Below, one piece after another: positions 44,853 to 53,936 of a stretch of DNA of 64,000 nucleotides. Location of the stretch: positions 144,209 to 208,208 of the forward strand of contig JAIUOW010000005.1 in the NCBI GenBank assembly GCA_020161775.1, read 5' to 3'. A program made the position numbers and the translations under genes. Position 1 is the stretch's first letter. Every line of letters starts with the position of its first letter. The notes under the pieces are model-generated. The model had not been told where the DNA came from and searched no databases. It saw only the letters and a program-made list of their open reading frames with translations. This DNA comes from Pseudomonadota bacterium. GTDB taxonomy: Bacteria > Pseudomonadota > Gammaproteobacteria > Burkholderiales > Burkholderiaceae_C.

Positions 44853-46106
44853 ATGTCTGTTGAAGTTCCGGCCCCCCGCCACATCCGCCTCACCTCCCAC
44901 GCCGGTGGCTTTGGCGCCCTGCCCATCCACTGGGGCGCGGCCACCCCCGCAGAGCGCGGCCCCATCGTGGGCACCACCACCACCCGCGCGCACCGCAACG
45001 TGATCGGCACGCACAGCGGCAGCTACAGCGTGTACCGCGCGCTGGCCGTGGCCGCCGGCGCCCTGTCGGCCAGCCACAAGGCGGACCTGACCAACACCGC
45101 GCCCACCGACGTCATTGGCCCCTACCCGCAATGGTCCGACCCCGGAAAGATCGTCAGCCTGGACCCTTGGGGCGCCACGGTGGCCGATGTGTTCAGCAAC
45201 GAGCTGGCCGCGGGCTACGACATCAAGCCCACCATTGCCGTGACCAAGGCGCATGTGATCCTGCCCGAGGTGATGGAGGCCCTGCAAAAAGGCCGGCTCA
45301 AGGCCGACGGCAAGGTGCTGACGGCTGGCGGCGCCGCCCTGGTGACCAAGGCGGCCGTGGAGCCCGTGTGGTACCTGCCCGGCGTGGCGCAGCGGTTTGG
45401 CTGCAGTGAATCTGACCTGCGCCGCGTGCTGTTTGAAGAGACCGGCGGCATGTACCCCGAGCTGGTCACGCGAAGCGACCTGGAGGTGTTCTTGCCGCCC
45501 ATCGGGGGGCTCACGCTGTACATCTTTGGCAACCCGCGCGACCTGGCCAACCCCGAGGTGGAACTGACCGCGCGCGTGCACGACGAATGCAACGGCTCGG
45601 ACGTGTTTGGCTCGGACATCTGCACCTGCCGGCCGTACCTCACGCACGCCATTGAGGAATGCATCCAGGGCGCGCAGCGCGGTGGCGTGGGGCTGTGCGC
45701 CTATTACCGCAAGGAGGGCCGGGCCCTGGGCGAGGTGACCAAATTCCTGGTTTACAACGCCCGCAAGCGCCAGGTGGGCGGCGACACGGCCGACCAGTAT
45801 TTCGCCCGCACCGAATGCGTGGCCGGCGTGCAGGACATGCGCTTCCAGCAGCTGATGCCCGACGTTTTGCACTGGCTGGGCATCCGCAAGATCCACCGCC
45901 TGGTGTCCATGAGCAACATGAAGTTTGACGCCATCACCGGCTCGGGCATCGAGGTGGGCACGCGCGTGAACATCCCCGACGACCTGATCCCTGAAGACGC
46001 GCGGGTGGAGATGACGGCCAAGATGGCGGCCGGCTACTTCACACCCGGTGCCGTACCCGGCGCCGATGATCTGAAAAGCGCCAGGGGCCGGGGGCTGGAC
46101 GCATGA
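44853..46106 (+). CDS. GTP cyclohydrolase II-like protein, URC1-type (uracil catabolism)
   Basis: A 417-residue protein. The C-terminal half is a GTP cyclohydrolase II domain with zinc cysteines Cys246, Cys257 and Cys259 (HDECNGSDVFGSDICTC), the same spacing as RibA Cys54/65/67, and YYRKEGRALGEVTKFLVYNARK. The N-terminal 200 residues (RAHRNVIGTHSGSYSVYRALAVAAGAL) are not part of RibA. This long form matches URC1 of the yeast URC uracil-degradation route. It is followed, with a 4-base overlap, by DUF1688 (URC4) and then upp (URC6), which settles the pathway better than riboflavin synthesis. Databases may label it ribA. Confidence 0.85.
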   Translation: MSVEVPAPRHIRLTSHAGGFGALPIHWGAATPAERGPIVGTTTTRAHRNVIGTHSGSYSVYRALAVAAGALSASHKADLTNTAPTDVIGPYPQWSDPGKIVSLDPWGATVADVFSNELAAGYDIKPTIAVTKAHVILPEVMEALQKGRLKADGKVLTAGGAALVTKAAVEPVWYLPGVAQRFGCSESDLRRVLFEETGGMYPELVTRSDLEVFLPPIGGLTLYIFGNPRDLANPEVELTARVHDECNGSDVFGSDICTCRPYLTHAIEECIQGAQRGGVGLCAYYRKEGRALGEVTKFLVYNARKRQVGGDTADQYFARTECVAGVQDMRFQQLMPDVLHWLGIRKIHRLVSMSNMKFDAITGSGIEVGTRVNIPDDLIPEDARVEMTAKMAAGYFTPGAVPGADDLKSARGRGLDA

Positions 46107-47368
46107 CGGTGGACGGCGCCATTGGCGAAGCCGCCGCCAGTCTGCGCACCACCGCCGCCGTGCGCGAACGCGCCGCCGCCCTGCTGGCCCGAGCCCGCGC
46201 CGGGCAGTCCGCCTGGTTCACCGTGGACGACAGCGCCCTGGACGGCGCCGCGCTGGAGGTGGTGGCCGTCACGCGCGAGCGGTACAGCCACCTGCGCATT
46301 CCGTACCACAGCCGCTGGCGCCACTTTGAAGCAGGCGGCGTGGACCGCAAGGCTTTGCTGGACCAGCAGCTGGACAAACAACCCGGTGGCGCACACCCCG
46401 CCGAACGCGCCCGTGCCTGCATTGACCTGGCCGTGGTGAGCGTGTTGCTGGACGCCGGTGCCGGGCCCGACTGGAAATATGTGGAGACCGCCACCGGCCA
46501 GACCTTTGCACGGTCTGAAGGGCTGGGCGTGGCCAGCTTTCATGCCTTCATGGCCGGCATGTTCAGCAGCGACCCGGCCAGGCCCTTGCAGGCGGATGCG
46601 GACGGCCTGCGCGGCCTGGCGGGCGACAGGCTGGCCGCTGCGTTCCAGGTCAGCCCGGCCAACCCGCTGGTGGGCGTGGACGGCCGGCTGGTGCTGCTGC
46701 GCCGCCTGGGCGAGGTGCTGCGCGGGCAGCCCGAGGTGTTTGGCACCGATGTGCCGCGCCCCGGTGGCCTGTTCGACATGCTGGTCAAGCCCTATGGCGC
46801 CGATACGCCGCCCACGGCGGAGGTGGCCGCACACGACATCCTGTCGCAGGTGTTGATGTCGTTGTCAGGCATCTGGCCCGCGCAGAACGCGCTGGGCACG
46901 ATCCCGCTGGGCGACTGCTGGCGCCACAGCGCCGTGCGCGGCCCGGGCCTGACGGACGGCTGGATGCCGTTTCACAAGCTGTCGCAATGGCTGACCTATT
47001 CACTGATCGAGCCCTTTGAATGGGGCGGCGTGCCGGTGCACGGGCTGGACGCCCTGACCGGCCTGCCTGAATACCGCAACGGCGGCCTGCTGCTGGACAG
47101 CGGCGTGATCCGGCTCAAAGACCTGGCCCAAGCCACCCGCGTCCACCAGGCGGGCGATGAGCTTGTGGTGGAATGGCGTGCGCTGACCGTGGCGCTGCTG
47201 GACGAGCTGGCCCCCAAGGTGCGTGGCATCCTGGGCCTGAGCGCCGACCAGCTGCCGCTGGCCTGTGTGCTGGAAGGCGGCACCTGGGCGGCGGGGCGCG
47301 TGCTGGCACAACGCTTGCGTGGCGGTACGCCGCCTCTGAATATCGCCAGCGATGGCACCGTTTTTTGA
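46103..47368 (+). CDS. DUF1688 protein, URC4-type (uracil catabolism)
   Basis: A 421-residue protein starting [24 protein letters not shown]. Conserved segments include [48 protein letters not shown] and [10 protein letters not shown], then [20 protein letters not shown]. This is the DUF1688 family, whose yeast member URC4 is needed for uracil use as nitrogen source; the reaction is not firmly known. Its start overlaps the GTP-cyclohydrolase-like gene (ATGA), and upp follows after 31 bp. Confidence 0.87.
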   Translation: MTVDGAIGEAAASLRTTAAVRERAAALLARARAGQSAWFTVDDSALDGAALEVVAVTRERYSHLRIPYHSRWRHFEAGGVDRKALLDQQLDKQPGGAHPAERARACIDLAVVSVLLDAGAGPDWKYVETATGQTFARSEGLGVASFHAFMAGMFSSDPARPLQADADGLRGLAGDRLAAAFQVSPANPLVGVDGRLVLLRRLGEVLRGQPEVFGTDVPRPGGLFDMLVKPYGADTPPTAEVAAHDILSQVLMSLSGIWPAQNALGTIPLGDCWRHSAVRGPGLTDGWMPFHKLSQWLTYSLIEPFEWGGVPVHGLDALTGLPEYRNGGLLLDSGVIRLKDLAQATRVHQAGDELVVEWRALTVALLDELAPKVRGILGLSADQLPLACVLEGGTWAAGRVLAQRLRGGTPPLNIASDGTVF

Positions 47369-47399
47369 ACCAAAGTCAAAAGAAGAGGCTGACACAACA

Positions 47400-48029
47400 A
47401 TGAGCAACGTCCACGTCATCAACCACCCGCTGGTGCAGCACAAGCTGACGCTGATGCGCAAGAAGGAAGCCAGCACCAACAGCTTTCGCCGCCTGCTCAA
47501 CGAGCTGGCCTCGCTGATGGCCTATGAGGTCACGCGCGACATGCCCATGTCCGAGGTGGAGATCGAAACCCCGCTGGAGACCATGAAGGCCAAGGTCATC
47601 GACGGCAAGAAGCTGGTGTTCGTGTCCATCCTGCGCGCGGGCAACGGCATTCTGGAGGGCATGCTGAACGTGGTGCCCGGCGCGCGCGTGGGCCATGTGG
47701 GCCTGTACCGTGACCCCAAGACGCTCACGGCGGTGGAGTATTACTTCAAGATGCCCAGCGAGATGCACGAGCGCGACGTGGTCATCGTGGACCCGATGCT
47801 GGCCACGGGCAATTCAGCCATCGCCGCGGTGGACCGGCTCAAGGAAATGAAGCCCAAGTCGATCAAGTTCGTCTGCCTGCTGACCTGCCCCGAAGGCGTG
47901 GCCGCCCTGCAAAAGGCCCACCCCGACGTGCCGATCTACACCGCAGCCATCGACCGCCAGCTGAACGACCACGGCTACATCCTGCCGGGCCTGGGCGATG
48001 CCGGCGACCGGATTTTCGGAACCAAGTAA
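47400..48029 (+). CDS. upp: Uracil phosphoribosyltransferase Upp (URC6-type)
   Basis: A 209-residue protein starting [25 protein letters not shown], with standard length. The PRPP loop is [22 protein letters not shown], and uracil-contact segments are [13 protein letters not shown] and the C-terminal [13 protein letters not shown]. It makes UMP from uracil and PRPP, serving salvage and, in the URC route, the entry step of uracil catabolism. The ATG at 47400 is preferred over an earlier in-frame ATG inside the DUF1688 gene. Confidence 0.97.
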   Translation: MSNVHVINHPLVQHKLTLMRKKEASTNSFRRLLNELASLMAYEVTRDMPMSEVEIETPLETMKAKVIDGKKLVFVSILRAGNGILEGMLNVVPGARVGHVGLYRDPKTLTAVEYYFKMPSEMHERDVVIVDPMLATGNSAIAAVDRLKEMKPKSIKFVCLLTCPEGVAALQKAHPDVPIYTAAIDRQLNDHGYILPGLGDAGDRIFGTK

Positions 48030-48049
48030 CCCACCGTCCCGAGGGCGTC

Positions 48050-48070
48050 ATGCCGGACTTGATCCGGCAT
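48050..48070. repeat. Hairpin repeat between upp and the BMP-family gene
   Basis: ATGCCGGA / TCCGGCAT form a perfect 8-bp stem around CTTGA. The sequence resembles short dispersed intergenic repeats of the GTCATGCCGG type. There is no T-run, so it is not a typical terminator. Confidence 0.55.
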
Positions 48071-48129
48071 CCACGCTGGCACACCATTTGCACAGTTCAA
48101 GCCATTCGTTCAACCCAGAGGAGATTCCC

Positions 48130-49116
48130 ATGACTACACGCCGTTCCCTCATCGCCCTGGCCGCCATCGCGGCCCTGTCATCCCCCGGCCTCGCCCTGGC
48201 GCAAGCCAAGATCAAGGTTGCCGCCATCTACACCGTGCCGTTCGAGCAGCAATGGGTCAGCCGCATCCACAAGGCGCTCAAGGCTGCCGAGGCGCGCGGC
48301 GAGATCGAATACAAGGCCAGCGAGAACGTCTCCAACGCTGACTACGAGCGCGTCATGCGCGAATACGCCACCGGCGGCAACCAGCTCATCGTGGGCGAGG
48401 CCTTTGCGGTGGAAGCCGCCGCGCGCAAGGTGGCCAAGGACTTCCCCAAGACGTCGTTCCTGCTGGGCAGCTCGGGCAAGCCGGTGGCGCCCAACTTCAG
48501 CGTGTTTGACAACTATATCCAGGAGCCGGCCTACCTGAGCGGCATGATCGCCGGCGGCATGACCAAGACGAACAAGATCGGCATGGTCGGCGGCTTCCCC
48601 ATCCCCGAAGTCAACCGCCTGATGAACGCCTTCATGGCCGGCGCCAAGGAAACCAACCCCAAGGTGGAATTCACCGTCAGCTTCATCAACAGCTGGTTCG
48701 ACCCGCCCAAGGCCAAGGAAGCCTCCTTTGCCATGATCGACAAAGGCGCCGACGTGATGTACGCCGAGCGCTTTGGCGTGAGCGACGCGGCCAAGGAAAA
48801 GGGCAAGCTCGCCATTGGCAACGTGATCAACACCCAGGCCCAGTACCCCGACACCGTGGTGTCCTCGGCGCTGTGGAACATGGAGCCCACCATCGACCGC
48901 GCGCTGAAGCTGGTGAAGGAAGGCAAGTTCACCGCCGAAGACTACGGCCAGTATTCGATGATGAAGTACAAGGGCAGCGAGCTGGCGCCGCTGGGCACGT
49001 TCGAGAAAAAAATCCCCGCTGACATCGTCGCCAAGGTCAAGGCCAAAGAGAAAGCGATCCTTGACGGCAAGTTCACCGTCAAGGTGGATGACAACGCCCC
49101 CAAATCAAGCAAGTAA
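48130..49116 (+). CDS. BMP-family ABC transporter substrate-binding protein
   Basis: A 328-residue periplasmic protein with a signal peptide (TTRRSLIALAAIAALSSPGLALAQA, cleavage near 23-25). It has the BmpA/PnrA fold pattern: KVAAIYTVPFEQQWVSRIHKAL, NYIQEPAYLSGMIAGGMTKTNKIGMVGG and VNTQ-like INTQAQYPDTVVSSALWN. BMP proteins bind purine or pyrimidine nucleosides and related nucleobases. An AGAGGAG ribosome site precedes the ATG. The earlier open frame is intergenic. It is followed by an ATPase and two permeases, completing a BmpA-NupABC type importer. Confidence 0.92.
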   Translation: MTTRRSLIALAAIAALSSPGLALAQAKIKVAAIYTVPFEQQWVSRIHKALKAAEARGEIEYKASENVSNADYERVMREYATGGNQLIVGEAFAVEAAARKVAKDFPKTSFLLGSSGKPVAPNFSVFDNYIQEPAYLSGMIAGGMTKTNKIGMVGGFPIPEVNRLMNAFMAGAKETNPKVEFTVSFINSWFDPPKAKEASFAMIDKGADVMYAERFGVSDAAKEKGKLAIGNVINTQAQYPDTVVSSALWNMEPTIDRALKLVKEGKFTAEDYGQYSMMKYKGSELAPLGTFEKKIPADIVAKVKAKEKAILDGKFTVKVDDNAPKSSK

Positions 49117-49160
49117 CCCCCCTGAGTCGGGCTTCGCCCGCCTTCCCCCCAGGGGGACGC
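49117..49160. repeat. GC-rich intergenic repeat with hairpins
   Basis: CGGGC-TTC-GCCCG (49128-49140) and a C-run/G-run pair (CCCCCC-A-GGGGG at 49145-49155) lie between the binding-protein and ATPase genes. The sequence resembles a repeat common after genes in Comamonadaceae. It may stabilise the upstream mRNA and favour higher binding-protein levels. Confidence 0.5.
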
Positions 49161-49218
49161 CGTCAGCGGCCCGGCAAAGCCGGTTCCGCGACGGCCGCTG
49201 GAACAATCCGCACCTTCC

Positions 49219-50748
49219 TTGAGTCCTGTACTGCGCCTGAACGGCATCACCAAGCGGTTTGGCCCGCTGGTGGCCAACGACAACATCTCGCTCACGCTGG
49301 CGCGTGGCGAGGTGCTGGCGCTGCTGGGTGAAAACGGCGCGGGCAAGTCCACGCTGGTGTCCATCCTGTTCGGCCATTACGTTGCCGACGAGGGCGACAT
49401 CGAAATCGACGGCCAGCCCCTGCCCCCCGGCAACCCGCGCGCCGCGCTGGCCGCGGGCGTGGGCATGGTGCACCAGCATTTCACGCTGGCCGACAACCTG
49501 AGCGTGCTGGACAACGTGATGATGGGCACCGAGCCGCTGTGGCAGCCGTTCACGCGCCGCGCCGCCGCCCGTGCGCGCCTGGCGGACGTGGCGCAGCGCT
49601 TTGGCCTGCAGGTGGATGCGGACGCGCGCGTGGGCGGCCTGTCGGTGGGCGAGCGCCAGCGCGTGGAGATATTGAAGGCGCTATACCGCGGCGCCCGCAT
49701 ATTGATCCTGGACGAACCCACTGCCGTGCTGACGCCGCAGGAAAGCGAGGCGCTGTTTGACACCCTGGGCCAGATGGTGGCGCAGGGCCTGTCCATCATC
49801 TTCATCAGCCACAAGCTGGGCGAGGTGCTGCGCGTGTCGCACCGCGTGGCGGTGCTGCGCGGCGGCCAGCTGGTGGCGCAGGCACCCGCGCAGGGCACCA
49901 CCCAGGCGCAGCTGGCGCAATGGATGGTGGGCCATGCCGTGGCCGCGCCACAACGCCGGCCTGCGCAGGGCGTGGGCAATGTGGTGTGTGAACTGCAAGG
50001 CGCCACCACACCCGCTGGCCAGCGCGACCGGCTGGCCGGCGTGTCGCTTGCGTTGCGCGCCGGTGAAATCGTGGCCGTGACCGGTGTATCTGGCAACGGC
50101 CAGGTGGCGCTGGCTGACGTGCTGTGCGGTGTGCGCGCCCTGCAGTCCGGCAGCGCCAAGCTGGCGGGCCAGCCCCTGCCCGCCTCGCCCGCGCTGCTGG
50201 TCACGCGCGGCGTGGCCCGCGTACCGGAAGACCGCCATGCCGTGGGCGTGGTGGGTGATTTGCCCGTGTGGGAAAACGCCGTGTCCGAGCGGCTGCGCAC
50301 GCCGGCTTTCAGCCGCTGGTTGGGCTGGCACTGGGTGCGCCGCGCAGCAGCCCGTGCCCACGCGCGAAAGGTGATCGAGGCATTCGACGTGCGCGGCGGC
50401 GGGCCGCTGACGGCTGCCCGGTCGCTGTCGGGCGGCAACATGCAGAAGCTGATCCTGGGCCGCGCCCTGCTCGCTCCCGACGGCAGCACGCCACGCCTGA
50501 TCGTCGCGCACCAACCGACCTGGGGCCTGGACATCGGTGCGGTGGACTATGTGCAACAGCAGCTGGTGGCCGCGCGCGACGCAGGCGCGGCGGTGCTGCT
50601 GATTTCTGATGATCTGGACGAGGTGCTGGCGTTGGGCGATCGGGTGGCGGTGATGCATGCGGGTGAATTGACCGATGCCTTGCCGGCGCTGGAGTGGACG
50701 CGCGAAGAGATTGGGTTGGCGATGGCAGGGGTGAGGGGCACGCCATGA
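49219..50748 (+). CDS. ABC transporter ATP-binding protein (NupA-like, two ATPase domains)
   Basis: A 509-residue protein with two fused ABC ATPases, as in sugar and nucleoside importers. Domain 1 has LGENGAGKSTL, signature LSVGERQRVEILKALYRGA and ILILDEPTAVLTPQE. Domain 2 has the degenerate Walker A TGVSGNGQVALADVL (no Lys), LSGGNMQKLILGRAL and RLIVAHQPTWGLDIGA. Such asymmetry is normal in this family. The start is a TTG (49219). Its stop overlaps the permease start by 4 bases. With the BMP protein it should power nucleoside or nucleobase uptake. Confidence 0.92.
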   Translation: MSPVLRLNGITKRFGPLVANDNISLTLARGEVLALLGENGAGKSTLVSILFGHYVADEGDIEIDGQPLPPGNPRAALAAGVGMVHQHFTLADNLSVLDNVMMGTEPLWQPFTRRAAARARLADVAQRFGLQVDADARVGGLSVGERQRVEILKALYRGARILILDEPTAVLTPQESEALFDTLGQMVAQGLSIIFISHKLGEVLRVSHRVAVLRGGQLVAQAPAQGTTQAQLAQWMVGHAVAAPQRRPAQGVGNVVCELQGATTPAGQRDRLAGVSLALRAGEIVAVTGVSGNGQVALADVLCGVRALQSGSAKLAGQPLPASPALLVTRGVARVPEDRHAVGVVGDLPVWENAVSERLRTPAFSRWLGWHWVRRAAARAHARKVIEAFDVRGGGPLTAARSLSGGNMQKLILGRALLAPDGSTPRLIVAHQPTWGLDIGAVDYVQQQLVAARDAGAAVLLISDDLDEVLALGDRVAVMHAGELTDALPALEWTREEIGLAMAGVRGTP

Positions 50749-51806
50749 GACTTGAAAAGCGTTCCGCCCCTTCCCCCGCCGCGCTGGTGCTGGCGCCCAT
50801 CGGCGCCATCGCGTTCACGCTGCTGGTCAGCGCGCTGCTCGTCCTGTGGGCCGGCGCGCCCGTCGGCCAGACCTACGCCCTGCTGTTCAAGGGCGCGTTC
50901 GGCTCCGTCTTTGCCCTGAGCGAGACCTTCACCCGCGCCATCCCGCTCATCCTCACCGGCCTGGCGGCCACCGTGGCGTTCAAGGCACGCCTGTTCAACA
51001 TCGGTGCCGAAGGCCAGCTGTACGCCGGTGCGTTGGCCGCTGTAGCCGTGGGCGGCCTGCATGGCGGCACGGGGCTGGAATGGCCGGCGTGGCTGCTGTT
51101 CCCGCTGATGATGGCGGCCGCCGCTCTGGCGGGCGCCCTGCTGCTGCTGGGCCCGGCGCTCATGAAAGCCCGGCTGGGCGTGGACGAGGTGGTGACCACG
51201 CTGCTGTTCAACTTCATCGTGCTGCTGGGCGTGGGCGCGCTGCTGGACGGCACCATGAAAGACCCCACCGCCATGGGCTGGCCGCAAAGCGTGGCGCTGC
51301 AGCCGGCGATGGAACTGGCCAAGCTGGTGGAGCGCACGCGGGTGCACACCGGGCTGCTGTGGGCCGTGGGCCTGGCCATGCTGCTGTGGGCGCTGTTCAA
51401 GTACACCGTGCTGGGCTTTGACATCCGGGCCACCGGCGCCAACGCGCGCGCGGCCGCCTTTGCCGGCGTGCCAGTCACGCGCACGGTAGTGCTGGTAGCG
51501 CTGCTGTCAGGCGCGCTGGCGGGGCTGGCGGGCGCCATTGAAGTGGCCGGGCGCACCGGCTATGTGACGCTGGACATGTCGCCGGGCTACGGCTACAGCG
51601 GCATCGTCATTGCCATGCTGGCCGCCCTGCACCCGCTGGGCGTGCTGGCCGCCAGCGTGTTCGTGGCTGGCGTGCTGGTGGGGGCCGACAGCATGAGCCG
51701 CGCCATCGGCGTGCCCACCTACATTGCGGACGTGATCGTGGCCGCGTCGCTCATCTCGGTGCTGGTGGCCACGCTGCTCACGCAGTACCGCGTGCGCTGG
51801 AAATAA
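50745..51806 (+). CDS. ABC transporter permease (nucleoside/nucleobase importer, NupB-like)
   Basis: A 353-residue inner-membrane protein with about nine helices, starting MRLEKRSAPSPAALVLAPIG. The branched-chain/BPD-type permease signature is seen in NIGAEGQLYAGALAA, TGANARAAAFAGVPV and LSGALAGLAGAIEVAG. It pairs with the permease directly downstream (2-bp gap). ATGA overlap with the ATPase gene indicates coupled translation. Confidence 0.92.
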   Translation: MRLEKRSAPSPAALVLAPIGAIAFTLLVSALLVLWAGAPVGQTYALLFKGAFGSVFALSETFTRAIPLILTGLAATVAFKARLFNIGAEGQLYAGALAAVAVGGLHGGTGLEWPAWLLFPLMMAAAALAGALLLLGPALMKARLGVDEVVTTLLFNFIVLLGVGALLDGTMKDPTAMGWPQSVALQPAMELAKLVERTRVHTGLLWAVGLAMLLWALFKYTVLGFDIRATGANARAAAFAGVPVTRTVVLVALLSGALAGLAGAIEVAGRTGYVTLDMSPGYGYSGIVIAMLAALHPLGVLAASVFVAGVLVGADSMSRAIGVPTYIADVIVAASLISVLVATLLTQYRVRWK

Positions 51807-51808
51807 CC

Positions 51809-52729
51809 ATGGAAGTGCTTGACCTGCTGGCCAACCCCGCCTTCTGGCAGGCGGTGCTGCGCGTTGCCACGCCGCTGATCCTGGGCACGCTGGGCGTGCT
51901 GCTGTGTGAGCGCGCGGGTGTGCTGAACCTGGGCATCGAAGGCATCATGGTCGCGGGCGCGTTCAGCGGCTGGCTGGCGGTGTATGCGGGCGCGCCGCTG
52001 TGGGTGGGCGTGGGCGTGGCGGCGCTCACCGGCGCGGCGTTTGGCCTGCTGCACGCGGGGCTGACGGTGGGGCTGGCGCTGTCGCAGCATGTGTCGGGGC
52101 TGGGCATCACGCTGCTGGCCACAGCGCTCAGCTACTACGGCTACCGCGTGAGCTTTCCCAAGGTCAACACGCCGCCCACCATCACGCCGTTCCAGCCCAT
52201 GGACGGGCTGGGCCTGCCGGTGCTGTCGGCCCAGACGCCGCTGACGCTGCTGGCCCTGCTGCTGGTTCCGCTGGTGGCATGGGTGCTGTACCGCACGCCG
52301 GCCGGCCTGGCCGTGCGCATGGTGGGCGAGAACCCGCAGGCCGCCGAAGGCCAGGGCGTGTCGGTGGCCGCCACGCGCACCAGTGCCATCGTGGCGGGCT
52401 CGGCGCTGATGGGCGTGGCGGGCAGCTTTTTGACGCTGTCGGCGTTCAATGCTTTCTTCTTCAACATGATCAACGGGCGCGGCTGGATCTGCGTGGCGCT
52501 GGTGGTGTTTGCCAGCTGGCGGCCGGGCAAGGCGCTGCTGGGCGCGCTGCTGTTTGCGTTCTTTGACGCGCTGCAGCTGCGGCTTCAGCAAAGCGGCGAC
52601 GCCGTGCTGCCCTACCAGCTGTATCTGATGCTGCCGTACCTGCTGTCCATCCTGGCGCTGGTGCTGGTAGCACGCAAGGCAGCCTACCCGCAGGCGCTGA
52701 TGAAACCGTACCGCAAGGGCGAACGGTAG
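51809..52729 (+). CDS. ABC transporter permease (nucleoside/nucleobase importer, NupC-like)
   Basis: A 306-residue membrane protein with about eight to ten helices. It contains NLGIEGIMVAGAFSGWLAVYAG, MVGENPQAAEGQGVSVAATRT and GRGWICVALVVFASWRPGKALLGALLFAFFDALQLRLQ, matching the second permease of BmpA-type importers. It lies 2 bp after the first permease. Four consecutive genes thus make a complete importer beside uracil and cytosine catabolic genes. Confidence 0.92.
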   Translation: MEVLDLLANPAFWQAVLRVATPLILGTLGVLLCERAGVLNLGIEGIMVAGAFSGWLAVYAGAPLWVGVGVAALTGAAFGLLHAGLTVGLALSQHVSGLGITLLATALSYYGYRVSFPKVNTPPTITPFQPMDGLGLPVLSAQTPLTLLALLLVPLVAWVLYRTPAGLAVRMVGENPQAAEGQGVSVAATRTSAIVAGSALMGVAGSFLTLSAFNAFFFNMINGRGWICVALVVFASWRPGKALLGALLFAFFDALQLRLQQSGDAVLPYQLYLMLPYLLSILALVLVARKAAYPQALMKPYRKGER

Positions 52730-52765
52730 CGGCACAATCCGGACACGACTTTCAAGGAGACACGC

Positions 52766-53257
52766 ATGGCTTTCACCCTGACCAGCAAGAGCTTCAACGA
52801 CCAGCAGGCCCTGCCCAAGGCGCATGTGCACCACGCCATGGGCGCTGGCGGCGACAACGTGTCGCCCGACCTGGCCTGGAGCGGCGCGCCCGAAGGCACG
52901 CAGAGCTTTGCCCTGACCTGCTACGACCCCGATGCCCCCACCGGCTCTGGCTGGTGGCACTGGGTGGTGTATGACATCCCGGCCAGCGCCACCGGCCTGG
53001 CGCTGGGCGCGGGCGCCGCGGGCGGCGCCGCCCTGCCCCCAGGCAGCAAACAGGGCCGCACCGATTTTGGTACCCATGAATACGGCGGCGCCGCACCCCC
53101 GCCCGGCCATGGCCCGCACCGCTACATCTTCACGCTGTACGCCCTGAAGACGCCCACGCTGGACGTGCCCGCAGATGCATCCGCCGCCTATGTGGGCTTC
53201 AACATCCACTTCGCCAAGCTGGGCGAGGCCAGGCTGATGGCGACGTACGAGCGCTGA
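52766..53257 (+). CDS. YbhB/YbcL family (PEBP-like) protein
   Basis: A 163-residue protein of the Raf-kinase-inhibitor/phosphatidylethanolamine-binding fold: VSPDLAWSGAPEGTQSFALTCYDPDAPTGSGWWHWVVYDIPA and GPHRYIFTLYALKTPTLDVPADAS. No signal peptide is seen, so it is cytoplasmic. The role of bacterial members is unclear. It begins 36 bp after the permease and is preceded by AAGGAG, so it may be in the same transcript, but a link to pyrimidine metabolism is not shown. Confidence 0.9.
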   Translation: MAFTLTSKSFNDQQALPKAHVHHAMGAGGDNVSPDLAWSGAPEGTQSFALTCYDPDAPTGSGWWHWVVYDIPASATGLALGAGAAGGAALPPGSKQGRTDFGTHEYGGAAPPPGHGPHRYIFTLYALKTPTLDVPADASAAYVGFNIHFAKLGEARLMATYER

Positions 53258-53350
53258 CCGTAGCCGCGCGGTCAGGCTGGTTCCCCGAAAAAGTCCGCTT
53301 TGCGATTTGAATAAACGTTACTACAATAAATCCCCAGGGAGGGCCAGCCA

Positions 53351-53638
53351 ATGCAGCTGGAATGGGATGAAAACAAGCGGCGCAGCAATCTGCTCAAGCA
53401 TGGTCTGGATTTTGCGAAGGCCACAGAAATACTGGCTTCGCGCTATCGCATGGATCGTCAACTTGTTCGCGGCGAAGAATTACGCACACAGTCGTTCTCT
53501 TATGTGATGGGTTACCTGGCCGTGTTAACGGTGGTTCATCTGGAACGTGGGCACGCGGTGCGCATCGTCAGTTTTCGTTTTGCGAGCGAAGATGAATCGA
53601 AGGACTACTATGACTGGCTCCAGCAAGAAGGTGGTTAA
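53351..53638 (+). CDS. brnT: BrnT-family toxin
   Basis: A 95-residue protein with LEWDENKRRSNLLKHGLDFAKATEIL, the hallmark BrnT start (W-D-x-x-K-xxxN-xxKHG). VHLERGHAVRIVSFRFASEDESKDYYDWL corresponds to the RxIS/R segment of the RNase active region. BrnT is a ribosome-independent RNase of the RelE-like fold. It precedes and overlaps its antitoxin by 29 bases, the usual brnT-brnA order. Confidence 0.9.
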   Translation: MQLEWDENKRRSNLLKHGLDFAKATEILASRYRMDRQLVRGEELRTQSFSYVMGYLAVLTVVHLERGHAVRIVSFRFASEDESKDYYDWLQQEGG

Positions 53639-53930
53639 GCCCCAGCCCACACGCGAGGAAATCCTGAAGGCGATGGAAACACCACCGCCTGGCGGGTACT
53701 ACGTGTGGGACGGCATCGACGAAGACGACCGCCCGGCAACCGCAGAAGAACTGCGTGCCGGGATTGCCGAAGCACGCAAGCGCGGCCGACCTGCTGGCAG
53801 CACCAAGGAATCAACCACCATCCGCATTGATCAGGACGTCCTGGCAAGCTTTCGCGCAAGCGGTCCGGGTTGGCAGTCGCGCATGAATGCGGCGCTGCGC
53901 GATTGGCTCAAGACCCATCCCCAACACTGA
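53610..53930 (+). CDS. brnA: BrnA-family antitoxin
   Basis: A 106-residue protein from MTGSSKKVVKPQPTREEILKAM. The C-terminal ribbon-helix-helix (about 65-106: GRPAGSTKESTTIRIDQDVLASFRASGPGWQSRMNAALRDWLKTH) is characteristic of BrnA, which neutralises BrnT and represses the operon. Its start lies inside brnT (29-base overlap). The N-terminal 50 residues (PPPGGYYVWDGIDEDDRPAT) bind toxin. It ends 6 bp before codA. Confidence 0.88.
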   Translation: MTGSSKKVVKPQPTREEILKAMETPPPGGYYVWDGIDEDDRPATAEELRAGIAEARKRGRPAGSTKESTTIRIDQDVLASFRASGPGWQSRMNAALRDWLKTHPQH

Positions 53931-53936
53931 AGCTGC

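Noticed and set aside
44853-46106. Canonical RibA for riboflavin synthesis
   Set aside because: The protein has a 200-residue N-terminal region absent from RibA and is operonic with DUF1688 and upp, not with riboflavin genes.
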